Counted from the stretch's first letter, positions 35,118 through 43,813 are shown. The stretch: DNA of 64,000 nucleotides from Pseudomonas azerbaijanoccidentalis (GCF_019145495.1 NZ_JAHSTU010000005.1:124001-188000), one strand, 5' to 3'. Numbers and translations are program-made. The notes: generated from the letters alone by a model not told the origin.

Positions 35118-35595
35118 GTTGAGCGAAGAAAACTGATTCATCTACCCGTTGGCGATTGATGAAAACTCACCGCGCCGGCCCCCTGTAAGCCGGCGCTTGA
35201 GGACGTCACCATAGCGGTGCGTCGTACGTTGGTATAGCCAAATACTGCCGCCATGGCGAGGATCAGCGAGCACAGCTAGCCACTGCAACGGGATATCGCT
35301 GTATGTCTGAAGTGGCCCGTTAACGCCGATCATTGCGCGGCGCGTGGACAGCTTGGATATCTGCATCTACGCCAGTGGCGAATGCCTGCAACGTTACGGA
35401 AAACCTGCCAGCACTGACCGTTTCGGGTTGTGGATTCAACCGATCACGACAATCAGAAATCGGCCATTCGCCGTCACTCATAACGCGACGGGCAACATCA
35501 AACGCAAAAAAATCACCCACGCAGTACCCTACAACTGCCCAAACTCATCGCAATCAACAACAATAGACCCCACACCAAAAACGCAGAGCAGCCGA
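35118..35595. other. 478-nt non-coding region before the PcaQ-like regulator
   Basis: The region starts with a hairpin (35172-35196, GCGCCGGC/GCCGGCGC, loop 9 nt) that may end transcription of the MFS gene. The frame of the following LysR gene is open back to 35344, but that stretch has no similarity to LysR proteins and unusual composition, so I read it as untranslated. Nothing else is recognisable. It must contain the promoter of the regulator. Confidence 0.5.
35172..35196 (+). terminator. Hairpin after the MFS gene
   Basis: GCGCCGGC, CCCCTGTAA, GCCGGCGC: an 8-bp GC stem followed by TTGAGG, 54 nt after the MFS stop. It lacks a T-run. Confidence 0.45.
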
Positions 35596-36525
35596 TTGAA
35601 TATCGATACCCGAATCAAATTCCGTCATCTGGTGTGTTTTCTCGAAGTGGCGCGCCAGGGCAGTCTGGCGCGTGCTTGCGACACATTGGCCATCAGCCAG
35701 CCGGCGCTTTCCAAAACGCTCAAAGAGCTGGAATCCCTGCTGCAAGCCACGCTGTTTGAACGCGGTAAAAAGGGTTCGACGCTGACCGAAGCCGGGGTGG
35801 CTTTTTTACGCTATGCAGGGCCGAGCGTGCAGTCGTTGCGCGAAGGGGTTAACAGCTTGCGCTCCGGGGCGCATGAACCGATTACTGTTCAGCTCGGGGC
35901 GCTGTCTACGGTCGAAAGCCTGTTGGTGCCTGAGGTGGTCGCTCGCCTGCACCAGCGACACCCGGCGTTGGTGGTCAGTGTTGTGACCGGGCCGAGTGCC
36001 TATTTGCTGTCCCGATTGCGGGTCGGCGAGCTGGATCTGGTGGTGGGCAGAATGACCGATAGCCCAGCGATTCTCGGGCTGGCGTTCGAACATCTCTACA
36101 GCGAATCCATGACCCTGGTGGTGCGGAACGGCCATCCCTTGCTCGCTGATCCACTGGGGCATAAAAACCTCGAAGACTATCCGCTGGTGCTGCCGTCGGC
36201 AGGAACGACGATCCGCAAATTCGCCGACAGCCTGTTTGTGCAGCACGGTATAACGCCCTCACGGCAACGCCTGGAAACCCTATCTGTGGCCCTGAGCCGA
36301 CGTTACGTGCAATGCAGTCAAGCCGTCTGGGTTGCGCCTTTTGATGCGGTCAGACTGGATTTGAGGCAAGGTGATTTGGTGGAACTGGATCTGGGGATGC
36401 GTGAACCTGGCGGCTCAGTGGGGCTCTGCACCAACCCTGTGTTGCCCGTGACCACGGCGGCCCAGTGGTGCGTAGAGGCACTGCGCGAGGTCGGAGAGGA
36501 ATATCGCGAGGGAACATATCCATAA
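35596..36525 (+). CDS. pcaQ: PcaQ-like LysR regulator of protocatechuate genes
   Basis: Regulator of 309 aa from a proposed TTG start. NIDTRIKFRHLVCFLEVARQ closely resembles the start of PcaQ, the LysR activator of protocatechuate genes in rhizobia, and SQPALSKTLKELESLLQ is the recognition helix region. It lies directly upstream of pcaHG on the same strand, and a PcaQ-box-like repeat overlaps its stop codon. The start is uncertain: the frame opens at 35344 and the ribosome site before 35596 (AGAGCAG) is weak. The symbol is given for similarity and context; other LysR activators of pcaHG are possible. Confidence 0.75.
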   Translation: MNIDTRIKFRHLVCFLEVARQGSLARACDTLAISQPALSKTLKELESLLQATLFERGKKGSTLTEAGVAFLRYAGPSVQSLREGVNSLRSGAHEPITVQLGALSTVESLLVPEVVARLHQRHPALVVSVVTGPSAYLLSRLRVGELDLVVGRMTDSPAILGLAFEHLYSESMTLVVRNGHPLLADPLGHKNLEDYPLVLPSAGTTIRKFADSLFVQHGITPSRQRLETLSVALSRRYVQCSQAVWVAPFDAVRLDLRQGDLVELDLGMREPGGSVGLCTNPVLPVTTAAQWCVEALREVGEEYREGTYP

Positions 36526-36538
36526 CCATTTGGATATG
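36515..36538. promoter_or_regulatory. PcaQ-box-like inverted repeat upstream of pcaH
   Basis: CATATCCA, 8 nt, TGGATATG is a perfect 8-bp repeat. Within it ATAACC-ATTT-GGATAT (36522-36537) matches the reported PcaQ box ATAACC-N4-GGTTAA at 10 of 12 fixed positions. It overlaps the regulator's stop codon and lies about 115 bp before the pcaH start. Confidence 0.65.
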
Positions 36539-36651
36539 CATCAAGTCGGTTTTTTCAATTTTTGGTTGGGCGACACAAGCGGAAACTGGGTGTCACGTCG
36601 CTGCCAACGCAGCGCCCGCCTCCGTCCAACCATAAGAACAGGAAAAACGAC

Positions 36652-37371
36652 ATGTCTGATGCGCACGACAGCCGCTTCGTCATTCGTGACCGTAATTGGC
36701 ATCCCAAAGCCCTGACGCCCGACTACAAGACCTCCATCCTGCGATCCCCACGTCAGGCCTTGGTCAGCATCCCCCAGTCTGTCTCGGAAAGCAGTGGCCC
36801 GGATTTTTCTCACCTGAAGATGGGCCAGTACGACAACGACTTGCTGCTGAACTTCAACCACGGCGGCCTGCCCGTCGGCGAACGCATCATCGTTGCCGGT
36901 CGTGTCTGTGATCAGTACGGCAAGCCCATTCCCCACACCCTGGTGGAGATGTGGCAGGCCAATGCCGGTGGCCGTTATCGGCATAAAAAAGACAGTTACC
37001 TGGCCCCTCTCGATCCGAATTTCGGCGGCGTCGGCCGTGCCTTGACGGACCGCGATGGCAACTACAGTTTCCGTACCGTCAAACCCGGTCCCTACCCATG
37101 GCGCAATGGTCCCAACGATTGGCGGCCGGCGCATATCCATGTGTCCATCAGTGGCCCGTCGATTGCCACGCGCTTGATTACCCAGTTGTATTTCGAAGGC
37201 GATCCGTTGATCCCCATGTGCCCGATCGTCAAGTCGATCGCCAATCAGGAAGCGGTGCAAAGCCTGATCGCCAAGCTTGATATGAGCATGGCCAATCCTA
37301 TGGATTGCCTGGCGTATCGCTTTGATATCGTCCTGCGCGGTCAGCGCAAAACCCACTTCGAAAACCGCTGA
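36652..37371 (+). CDS. pcaH: Protocatechuate 3,4-dioxygenase beta subunit
   Basis: Intradiol dioxygenase subunit of 239 aa that, with PcaG, opens protocatechuate to 3-carboxy-cis,cis-muconate. All four iron ligands are visible: Tyr109 (GGRYRHK), Tyr148 (PGPYPWRN), His161 and His163 (RPAHIHVS). The N-terminal extension and length match PcaH. The ATG at 36652 (MSDAHDSRFVIRDRNWHP) follows AGGAAAAACGAC and is preferred to one 90 nt upstream. It forms an operon with pcaG 12 nt downstream under the PcaQ-like regulator. The remaining pca genes are not in the window. Confidence 0.93.
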   Translation: MSDAHDSRFVIRDRNWHPKALTPDYKTSILRSPRQALVSIPQSVSESSGPDFSHLKMGQYDNDLLLNFNHGGLPVGERIIVAGRVCDQYGKPIPHTLVEMWQANAGGRYRHKKDSYLAPLDPNFGGVGRALTDRDGNYSFRTVKPGPYPWRNGPNDWRPAHIHVSISGPSIATRLITQLYFEGDPLIPMCPIVKSIANQEAVQSLIAKLDMSMANPMDCLAYRFDIVLRGQRKTHFENR

Positions 37372-37383
37372 GGAGGCCTGCAC

Positions 37384-37986
37384 ATGCCCGTTCAACTTCT
37401 GCCCGAAACGCCGTCGCAAACGGCCGGCCCCTATGTTCATATCGGACTGGCACTGGAGGCAGCCGGCAACGCACCACGTGAACAGGAGATCTGGAACCAG
37501 ATGGCAAAACCTGGCGCGCCAGGTGAGCACATCCTATTGATGGGCCACGTTTATGACGGTAACGGCCACTTGATTCGCGATGCATTCCTGGAGTTCTGGC
37601 AGGCCAATCACGACGGTCTCTACGACAGTGGTTTCGATCTGGAAAAACCCTTCAACGGCTTCGGCCGTACCGCCACGACCGATGTTGGCGAATGGACGAT
37701 CAATACCGTGAAGCCGGGCGTGGTGAAAAACGCCTCGGGCGTTCCCATGGCCGCGCACATCAACGTCTCGCTGTTTGCGCGGGGCATCAACATTCACCTG
37801 CAGACGCGACTGTATTTCGACGACGAACCCGAGGCGAATGCCGTGGATCCCGTGTTGAACCTGATCGAACAACCCCATCGGCGCGAAACTTTGGTAGCCA
37901 AGCGCTGCACCGTTGACGGCAAGTTGGCCTACCGTTTCGATATTCATGTTCAAGGCGAATCGGAAACCGTGTTCTTCGACTTCTAA
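37384..37986 (+). CDS. pcaG: Protocatechuate 3,4-dioxygenase alpha subunit
   Basis: Intradiol dioxygenase fold of 200 aa lacking the iron ligands, as usual for PcaG. It starts MPVQLLPETPSQTAGPYVHIG, the PcaG signature, and carries LEFWQANHDGLYDS and GFGRTATTDVGEW as in family members. It forms the heterodimer with PcaH and completes the substrate pocket. AGGAGG precedes the ATG. A strong terminator follows at 37993, so the operon is just pcaHG. Confidence 0.93.
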   Translation: MPVQLLPETPSQTAGPYVHIGLALEAAGNAPREQEIWNQMAKPGAPGEHILLMGHVYDGNGHLIRDAFLEFWQANHDGLYDSGFDLEKPFNGFGRTATTDVGEWTINTVKPGVVKNASGVPMAAHINVSLFARGINIHLQTRLYFDDEPEANAVDPVLNLIEQPHRRETLVAKRCTVDGKLAYRFDIHVQGESETVFFDF

Positions 37987-37992
37987 GTGAGC

Positions 37993-38031
37993 GGGCCGGG
38001 TGTTGAGACTTTCGCGCTCAACACCCGGCCC
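37993..38031. terminator. Terminator between pcaG and the convergent MFS gene
   Basis: GGGCCGGGTGTTGAG and CTCAACACCCGGCCC form a perfect 15-bp stem with a 9-nt loop, followed by TGCGTTTTC. It lies between two convergent genes and may act both ways. Confidence 0.85.
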
Positions 38032-38040
38032 TGCGTTTTC

Positions 38041-39432
38041 TCATGCCCGCTGCAAGACCGACTCGCCCGCTTTCGGCGGCAATCGCAGGTTGTCCAGCAG
38101 CGCAATCGCACCGATCGCCGCCACACACAGGAACGCCAGCTGAAAGTCCCCTGTCGCTGCTTGCCCGGCATTGCCATGGATGCTCATGGCCAGGCGCAAC
38201 AGCAGCGCGCCCACGGCAACCCCCATCGCCATGCTCAGCTGGAAGAACATGCTGAACAGGGTTGAAGCATCGCTCATCTGCTCCTTGGGCACGTCCGCAA
38301 ATCCCAATGTGTTGAAAGCGGTGAACTGCATCGAGCGGGACAAGCCACCGACAAACAGAATCAACAGGATAAGCGCCCTGCTCATCTGTTCATCGAGCAA
38401 GGCACAGGCCGCAATCGCCATAACGCCCAGGACGCCATTGACCATCAACACCGGGCGAAACCCCCAGCGCTGCATCACTGCCGTGGTGAACGGCTTCATG
38501 GCCAGGTTGCCTGCAAAGACTGCCAGCACCAACAGCCCCGCATCCAACGCGGAAAGACCGAAGGCTAGTTGAAACATCAGCGGCAGGAGAAACGGCAAGG
38601 CGCTGATAGCGATCCGAAAAATCGAGCCGCCGCACAGGCACACGCTGAAAGTACGGATGTCCAAAACACCCAGCGCCAGCAACGGCTGTGCATGCCGATG
38701 CATATGCCGCCACGCCAGGACACCGAGCATCAGGCCTGCACCACTGAGTAACAGTGCGTGGAGCAAATTGGCCTGGCCCTGCCCCAGCATCTCTACGCCA
38801 AACAGCAGCGCGGCACTGGCGCTGCCCGCCAGCAGGAAACCACTGAAATCGAAGGTTCGGGGAACGACGTTTTCCTTCTTGGGAATCAGGAAGAGCGCGG
38901 CCACCAATGCCAGCACACCCAACGGCAAATTGAGGTAGAAAATCCACGGCCAGGAAGCATGGGTGACGATGAAACCGCCCAAGGGCGGACCGAGCACCGG
39001 TGCCACCAGACCGGGCCAGGTAATAAAGGATATGGCCCGCACGAGGTCTTTCTTCTCGGTGGTGCGAAGCACGGCCAGGCGCCCGACCGGAACCATCATC
39101 GCGCCGCTGATCCCTTGCAGTACGCGGGCGGCGACAAAGGTTTCGAGGCTGCCACTCATTGCGCACATCAACGAGGACAGGCTGAACAGCACGATCGCCG
39201 AACTGAATACCAGGCGTGAGCCAAAGCGATCCGCCAACCAGCCGCTGATGGGGATGAACACCGCCACCGCGAGCATGTAGACGCTCATCCCGATGTTCAC
39301 ATCCACCACCGGCACGCCAAACGTTTTGGCCATGTCCGGCAGCGCCGTGGCGATCACCGTGGCGTCAAGGTTCTCCATGAAAAACGTGACGGCGACCAAC
39401 AGGGCAATCCACATCGAACGGCGTTGAGACAT
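38041..39432 (-). CDS. DHA2/EmrB-type MFS transporter
   Basis: Major facilitator of 463 aa with about 14 hydrophobic segments. FFMENLDATVIATALPDMAKTFG is the DHA2 motif D1 region, and GFIVTHASWPWIFYLNLPLG is the conserved loop between helices 5 and 6 of drug/proton antiporters. Homologues export drugs or organic acids. It is followed on the same strand by nothing nearer than the pcaG terminator, and its start lies 77 nt downstream of a LysR gene on the same strand (39510-40394), which may be cotranscribed with it. An efflux valve for aromatic intermediates is possible. Confidence 0.87.
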   Translation of the reverse strand: MSQRRSMWIALLVAVTFFMENLDATVIATALPDMAKTFGVPVVDVNIGMSVYMLAVAVFIPISGWLADRFGSRLVFSSAIVLFSLSSLMCAMSGSLETFVAARVLQGISGAMMVPVGRLAVLRTTEKKDLVRAISFITWPGLVAPVLGPPLGGFIVTHASWPWIFYLNLPLGVLALVAALFLIPKKENVVPRTFDFSGFLLAGSASAALLFGVEMLGQGQANLLHALLLSGAGLMLGVLAWRHMHRHAQPLLALGVLDIRTFSVCLCGGSIFRIAISALPFLLPLMFQLAFGLSALDAGLLVLAVFAGNLAMKPFTTAVMQRWGFRPVLMVNGVLGVMAIAACALLDEQMSRALILLILFVGGLSRSMQFTAFNTLGFADVPKEQMSDASTLFSMFFQLSMAMGVAVGALLLRLAMSIHGNAGQAATGDFQLAFLCVAAIGAIALLDNLRLPPKAGESVLQRA

Positions 39433-39509
39433 AGGTCATCCCTGTTGAGTCAAGACTTCGACCGCCACTTTACTATCGACAGAGGCGCGCATCATCAGAC
39501 GGATCGCGA

Positions 39510-40394
39510 TCATCCCCATCCATGCGCCTCCTCGATGAAGTGCAGCACCGCACTGGAACGCTCATCGATGCGTGAAATCAGCGACAGTTCACTGACCATT
39601 TCCGGCTGAGCCAGCGGCACAATGCGGATGCCGGGCATGGTCAACCGGGTCATCGTTTCCGGCACGATGCTCAGGCCGATACCCGCAGCCACCAATCCTG
39701 GGATGCTCATCAGCGACGGCACATACATGATGTTCTCGGGGTGCAGCTGGTTTTGCCGGCACGCCTGGAGAGTGTGCGAGGTCAGGCCGATGCCGGCGCT
39801 GTCCTGCAAAAACACAAATTTCTCGTGACGCAGCGCCGCCAGTTCTCCGGTGAAGCTGTCCGCCAGTTCATGGTTGTCCGGGATCAGCAAAACCAGCCTC
39901 GATTGACTGAAATGATGGGTTCGCAGACGATCCGGCAGGTGATCCTTGAACACCCTGGCAAAGGCCAGGTCGAGTTTGTGGTCCAGCAACATATCGAACT
40001 GCGCGCGGATCCCCGCATCCACCAGCGACACTTTGACTTCGGGGAACGTGCTGAAGTAATGCCGCAGCAATTGCGGCAGGTTGGCTTCGAACAACGCTGA
40101 GTGGTAACCGATGTTGATCTCGCCCACTTCTCCGCGCCGAGCGCGCCGTGCGGCGGCAATCGCCAGTTCGCTGGACTCGATGGACTGCCGCGCATGGGGC
40201 AAAAACGCCTCGCCGGCTGCGGTCAACGCGACGCCCCGGTTTTCCCGACGAAACAACGCCAGCCCCAGTTCGGACTCAAGCGTACGCATCAATTGGCTCA
40301 GCGCCGGTTGCGCAATACCCAGTTGTTCCGCCGCCCGGCTGAAGTGCTGCAAGTCGGCGGCAACAACAAAGGCTTTCAGATGACGCAGCTCCAT
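39510..40394 (-). CDS. LysR-family transcriptional regulator
   Basis: Regulator of 294 aa. MELRHLKAFVVAADLQHFSRAAEQLGIAQPALSQ is the standard N-terminal helix-turn-helix of the CatR/BenM-like branch. The ATG at 40394 fits AGGTGG about 6 nt upstream better than the GTG at 40403. It is divergent from the MHS-type MFS transporter at 40546 and codirectional with the DHA2 transporter at 38041. The intergenic region holds ATAAG-N5-CTTAT with T-N11-A spacing, a LysR-type box. It likely controls the transporter/dehydroquinase/porin genes. Confidence 0.88.
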   Translation of the reverse strand: MELRHLKAFVVAADLQHFSRAAEQLGIAQPALSQLMRTLESELGLALFRRENRGVALTAAGEAFLPHARQSIESSELAIAAARRARRGEVGEINIGYHSALFEANLPQLLRHYFSTFPEVKVSLVDAGIRAQFDMLLDHKLDLAFARVFKDHLPDRLRTHHFSQSRLVLLIPDNHELADSFTGELAALRHEKFVFLQDSAGIGLTSHTLQACRQNQLHPENIMYVPSLMSIPGLVAAGIGLSIVPETMTRLTMPGIRIVPLAQPEMVSELSLISRIDERSSAVLHFIEEAHGWG

Positions 40395-40405
40395 GAACCC
40401 CACCT

Positions 40406-40443
40406 ATAAGGCTAGCTTATCTATTTATCTGGATTTCGATAAT
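40406..40443. promoter_or_regulatory. LysR-type boxes in the LysR/MFS divergent promoter
   Basis: ATAAG-GCTAG-CTTAT (40406-40420) has T-N11-A spacing, and TTATC-N8-GATAA follows at about 40425-40442. Both lie directly before the LysR start and about 105-140 bp before the MFS start, the usual place for LysR autoregulation and activation. Confidence 0.45.
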
Positions 40444-40545
40444 TATTCTGCGCAGGGGATGCGCTAATGTCTACTTACTTCGACGCTTCCTGCCCGCGCC
40501 GATGCCCAAACGGAACCGTATGGGTTACCCGTAACCATAAAAACA

Positions 40546-41916
40546 ATGACGAGCACCTCAATGAGCACAACCAGTCACGAGACTCATGATTTGCGCATGC
40601 CTCGCAAAGCGGTGACCGCCGCGACCATTGGCACTGCCCTGGAATGGTTTGACTTCACCCTGTATGGCGCGGTGTCTGCGACCATTCTGCCCAAACTGTT
40701 TTTCCCGGCCATGGAGCCGACCGCCGGCCTGCTCGCCTCGCTGGCCACCTTCGGCGTGGGCCTTGCCGCTCGCCCCTTGGGCGCCATTACGTGTGGCTAC
40801 CTCGGCGACAAACTGGGCCGCCGCAACCTGATGCTCGCCACCGTCACCCTGATGGGCCTGGCCTCGGTGCTGATGGGGCTGCTGCCGACTTATGGTCAGG
40901 TGGGAGTCTGGGCGCCAATCCTGTTGGTGCTGCTGCGGATTATCCAAGGCTTCGCGTTGGGCGGTGAATCCACTGGCGCACAGCTGATGGCGCTGGAGCA
41001 CGCCACGCCCGATCGCCGCGGGCGTTATTCCGGCATGCTCGGCTTGTGCTCACCGCTGAGTCAGATATTGGCCAACGGTGTATTGATGGGCCTGGCAGCA
41101 ACCCTTTCAAGCGAGCAGTTCGAAAGCTTTGGCTGGCGAATCCCGTTCCTGATGAGTTTCGTGCTGGTGGTGGTTGCGATCTACATCCGCCTGAAAGTCG
41201 ATGAAACCCCAGCCTTCGTCGCGCTGAAAAAGACCCCGGTCAAGCAGGAAAAAAGTCCGCTTAAATCCGCCGTGGGCAGCCATTACAAAACCATCCTGCG
41301 CCTGATGTTTTTCTTCTGCTCCCCCGCTGCGCTGTTCTACCTGATCGTGATTTTCTCCCTCAGCTACCTGACCAAGCACTTGGGCTTCAGCCAGTCGACA
41401 GGCTTCATGTCGCTGATGGTGGCAAACATGTGCGCAATCTTCGGTGCACTGGCCGGTGGTTATCTGTCCGATCGTTGGGGGCGTAAAAAGGCGCTGGCGT
41501 TTGGTTCGTGCATGACCTTGCTGATCCTGTTCGTCTACTTCCCGATCCTCAACACGCTGAACGTCGCCGCCATCATGGCAATCATGGGGCTGTTCTTGGG
41601 CTTCACCCAGTTTCAAAGCGGCATCCAGCCGGTGGCATTTGCCGAAGCCTTCCCGACCCAGGTTCGTTACTCGGGCTCGGCACTGGCCTACACCGGCGCC
41701 AACCTGGTGATTGGCGGTCCGATGCCAATGATCGCGGTTTACCTGATGAGTCAGTCGAACAACTCGCCGTGGCCTCTGGTGACGTTGTGCGCTGTGATCA
41801 ACCTGATCTCGCTGGCCATGATTCTCATCGGCCCAGAAACCCGCGGCATCGACCTGAACGCCGTCGCTGCACCTGACGCGGACGCAACTGCCGCTCCAGC
41901 CCTTCTTTCCAAATAA
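40546..41916 (+). CDS. MHS-family MFS transporter (ShiA/proline-betaine type)
   Basis: Metabolite:H+ symporter of 456 aa. The start region VTAATIGTALEWFDFTLYG and the loop GYLGDKLGRRNLML are MHS signatures, as in ShiA, KgtP and ProP. FALGGESTGAQLMALEHA is another family segment. Two ATG codons (40546 and 40561) are possible. It is followed after 15 nt by a dehydroquinase-like gene and then an OprD porin, so the substrate is plausibly quinate, shikimate or a related hydroxylated acid. AAAAACAA overlaps the first ATG, a possible Crc/Hfq site. Confidence 0.87.
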   Translation: MTSTSMSTTSHETHDLRMPRKAVTAATIGTALEWFDFTLYGAVSATILPKLFFPAMEPTAGLLASLATFGVGLAARPLGAITCGYLGDKLGRRNLMLATVTLMGLASVLMGLLPTYGQVGVWAPILLVLLRIIQGFALGGESTGAQLMALEHATPDRRGRYSGMLGLCSPLSQILANGVLMGLAATLSSEQFESFGWRIPFLMSFVLVVVAIYIRLKVDETPAFVALKKTPVKQEKSPLKSAVGSHYKTILRLMFFFCSPAALFYLIVIFSLSYLTKHLGFSQSTGFMSLMVANMCAIFGALAGGYLSDRWGRKKALAFGSCMTLLILFVYFPILNTLNVAAIMAIMGLFLGFTQFQSGIQPVAFAEAFPTQVRYSGSALAYTGANLVIGGPMPMIAVYLMSQSNNSPWPLVTLCAVINLISLAMILIGPETRGIDLNAVAAPDADATAAPALLSK

Positions 41917-41931
41917 CGCAACAGGACGATC

Positions 41932-42387
41932 ATGAACCGAACCGTCTTCATCCTTAACGGCCCTAACTTGAACCTGCTGGGTCGTCGTGAGCCGCACATC
42001 TATGGCCACACAACGCTCGATCAGATTCGTCAAAGCAGTGAACGGCTGGCCGAGGAACTTGACCTGGTCTGCGACTTTCGCCAGACCAACCACGAAGGCG
42101 TGATGGTCGACTGGATTCAAGAAGCCTTCGAGCAAGGTGCAGCCTTGATCATCAACCCAGCCGGCTTGTCGTTTCATTCGATTCCGGTGCTCGATGCCCT
42201 GAAGCTGCTCAGCACACCGCTGATTGAACTGCATCTGTCGAACATCCACGCGCGGGATGAACTGCATCGCCACTCCATCATGTCTGGTGCGGTCAATGCG
42301 GTGATCTGCGGCATGGGCGCCGACGGCTATCCGCTGGCAATCAGGGCCATCGACGACTTGCTGCGTCGTCAAGTGACCAACAGCTAA
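41932..42387 (+). CDS. Type II 3-dehydroquinate dehydratase-like protein (atypical active site)
   Basis: Protein of 151 aa with the type II dehydroquinase fold: NGPNLNLLGRREPHIYG (catalytic Tyr24), QTNHEGVMVDWIQ and HLSNIHARDELHRHS are conserved. The catalytic segment, usually NPGGLTHTS followed by ALRDAL, reads NPAGLSFHS and PVLDAL. Phe81 stands where the catalytic His belongs, His82 is one place later, and the Arg is replaced by Leu87. The enzyme may be altered in activity or act on a related substrate. It probably belongs to the operon of the MHS transporter 15 nt upstream. In a quinate route it would give 3-dehydroshikimate, upstream of the pcaHG reaction, though no dehydroshikimate dehydratase is seen. 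Confidence 0.85.
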   Translation: MNRTVFILNGPNLNLLGRREPHIYGHTTLDQIRQSSERLAEELDLVCDFRQTNHEGVMVDWIQEAFEQGAALIINPAGLSFHSIPVLDALKLLSTPLIELHLSNIHARDELHRHSIMSGAVNAVICGMGADGYPLAIRAIDDLLRRQVTNS

Positions 42388-42412
42388 CCCCCTCTTCGCT
42401 CAACGCTGAAAC

Positions 42413-42446
42413 GGCGGTCCCTCGGCAGATGCCTGCCAGGGCCGCC
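42413..42446 (+). terminator. Nested hairpin after the dehydroquinase gene
   Basis: GGCGGTCCCT pairs with AGGGCCGCC (one bulge), and GGCAG pairs with CTGCC inside. There is no T-run, so termination is uncertain; it may attenuate rather than stop transcription into the porin. Confidence 0.45.
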
Positions 42447-42490
42447 TGCGCCTGAAATTCAGTCGCCAACTGCAAAAAAAACGCCAAAAA

Positions 42491-42498
42491 AATAATAA
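42491..42498 (+). promoter_or_regulatory. Crc/Hfq-like CA motif before the porin
   Basis: AATAATAA, a full AANAANAA match inside an A-rich run, about 20 nt before the porin ATG at 42518 and near its weak GCGAGA site. Confidence 0.45.
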
Positions 42499-42517
42499 TT
42501 CACAGCGAGATCCCCTC

Positions 42518-43813
42518 ATGCATCACTCTGTTTTTCGCCGTAACGTTCCCGCGCATTACGCATTGATTGGCCTGACAGCGGCACTCGGTGCCGGCCTGGC
42601 AACGGCCTCTCATGCTGATGAAAATAGCGGCTTTATCGAGGGCGCTACCAGCACCCTCAACCTGCGCAACGCTTACATCAACCGCAACTTCGTCAATCCC
42701 GCCTACCCTAGTCCAGCCGCCCCCCAAGGCAAAGCTGAAGAGTGGACGCAAAACTTTATCCTCGATGCCCGTTCCGGCTTTACCCAAGGCCCGATAGGGT
42801 TCGGCGTTGATGTGCTGGGGCTGTACTCGCAGAAACTCGATGGGGGCAAAGGCACGGGCGGCACGCAACTGTTGCCTATCCATGACGACGGGCGTCCAGC
42901 GGACAACTTTGGACGGCTCGGTGTTGCCGCCAAGGTCAAGGTTTCAAAAACGGTGGTGAAAGTCGGTGAATGGGTCAGCACACTGCCGATTCTCCGTTCG
43001 GATGACGGCCGCTCGTTGCCGCAGACCTTTCGTGGTGCGCAGATCACTTCCCAGGAGATCGGCGGGTTGACCTTGTACGGCGGTCAAATCCGGCAGAACA
43101 GCCCGCGCAACGATGCCAGCATGGAAGACATGTCCATGAACGGCAAAGCGGCGTTCACGTCAGACCGCTTCAACTTCGGCGGCGGTGAATACACGTTCAA
43201 CGAAAAGCGCACCACGGTTGGACTCTGGTACGACGAGCTTCAAGACATCTACCAGCAACAATACTTCAGCCTCAATCACAGCCAACCGGTGGGCGACTGG
43301 ACACTGGGCGCCAACATGGGCTACTTCATTGGCAAGGAAAACGGTGCCAGCCTGGCCGGCGATATGGACAACAAGACCGCTTTCGGTTTGTTCTCCGCAA
43401 AACTGGGGGGCAACACCTTTTACGTCGGCTTGCAAAAACTCACCGGCGATACCGCGTGGATGCGGGTTAACGGTGCCAGTGGCGGCACGCTGGCGAACGA
43501 CAGCTACAACTCCAGTTTCGATAACGCGCAGGAACGTTCCTGGCAGGTTCGCCACGACTTCAACTTCGCAACCGTCGGTGTCCCGGGGCTGACGATGATG
43601 AACCGCTACCTGAGCGGCGATAACGTGCACACGGGCGCCATTACGGATGGCAAGGAATGGGGCCGCGAATCGGAACTGGCGTATGTGATTCAGTCTGGCA
43701 CCCTGAAGAATCTGAGCGTCAAATGGCGCAACTCCAGTATCCGAAGAGACTACAGCACTAACGAGTTTGACGAGAACCGACTGTTCATCAGCTACCCGAT
43801 TTCGTTGCTGTAA
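42518..43813 (+). CDS. OprD-family outer-membrane porin
   Basis: Porin of 431 aa with a signal peptide (about residues 1-34, ending SHA) and the OprD start GFIEGATSTLNLRNAYINRNF. LPILRSDDGRSLPQTFRGAQITS is the conserved eyelet-region stretch of the family, and the C-terminus RLFISYPISLL is a terminal strand, though it ends in Leu rather than the more common Phe. It is 130 nt downstream of the dehydroquinase-like gene and probably imports the same acid as the MHS transporter. It is distinct from the porin at 29960. Confidence 0.9.
   Translation: MHHSVFRRNVPAHYALIGLTAALGAGLATASHADENSGFIEGATSTLNLRNAYINRNFVNPAYPSPAAPQGKAEEWTQNFILDARSGFTQGPIGFGVDVLGLYSQKLDGGKGTGGTQLLPIHDDGRPADNFGRLGVAAKVKVSKTVVKVGEWVSTLPILRSDDGRSLPQTFRGAQITSQEIGGLTLYGGQIRQNSPRNDASMEDMSMNGKAAFTSDRFNFGGGEYTFNEKRTTVGLWYDELQDIYQQQYFSLNHSQPVGDWTLGANMGYFIGKENGASLAGDMDNKTAFGLFSAKLGGNTFYVGLQKLTGDTAWMRVNGASGGTLANDSYNSSFDNAQERSWQVRHDFNFATVGVPGLTMMNRYLSGDNVHTGAITDGKEWGRESELAYVIQSGTLKNLSVKWRNSSIRRDYSTNEFDENRLFISYPISLL

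Noticed and set aside
35344..35595. N-terminal extension of the PcaQ-like regulator by 84 codons
   Set aside because: LysR proteins begin with the DNA-binding helix; the extension has no similarity and odd composition, so I read it as leader sequence.
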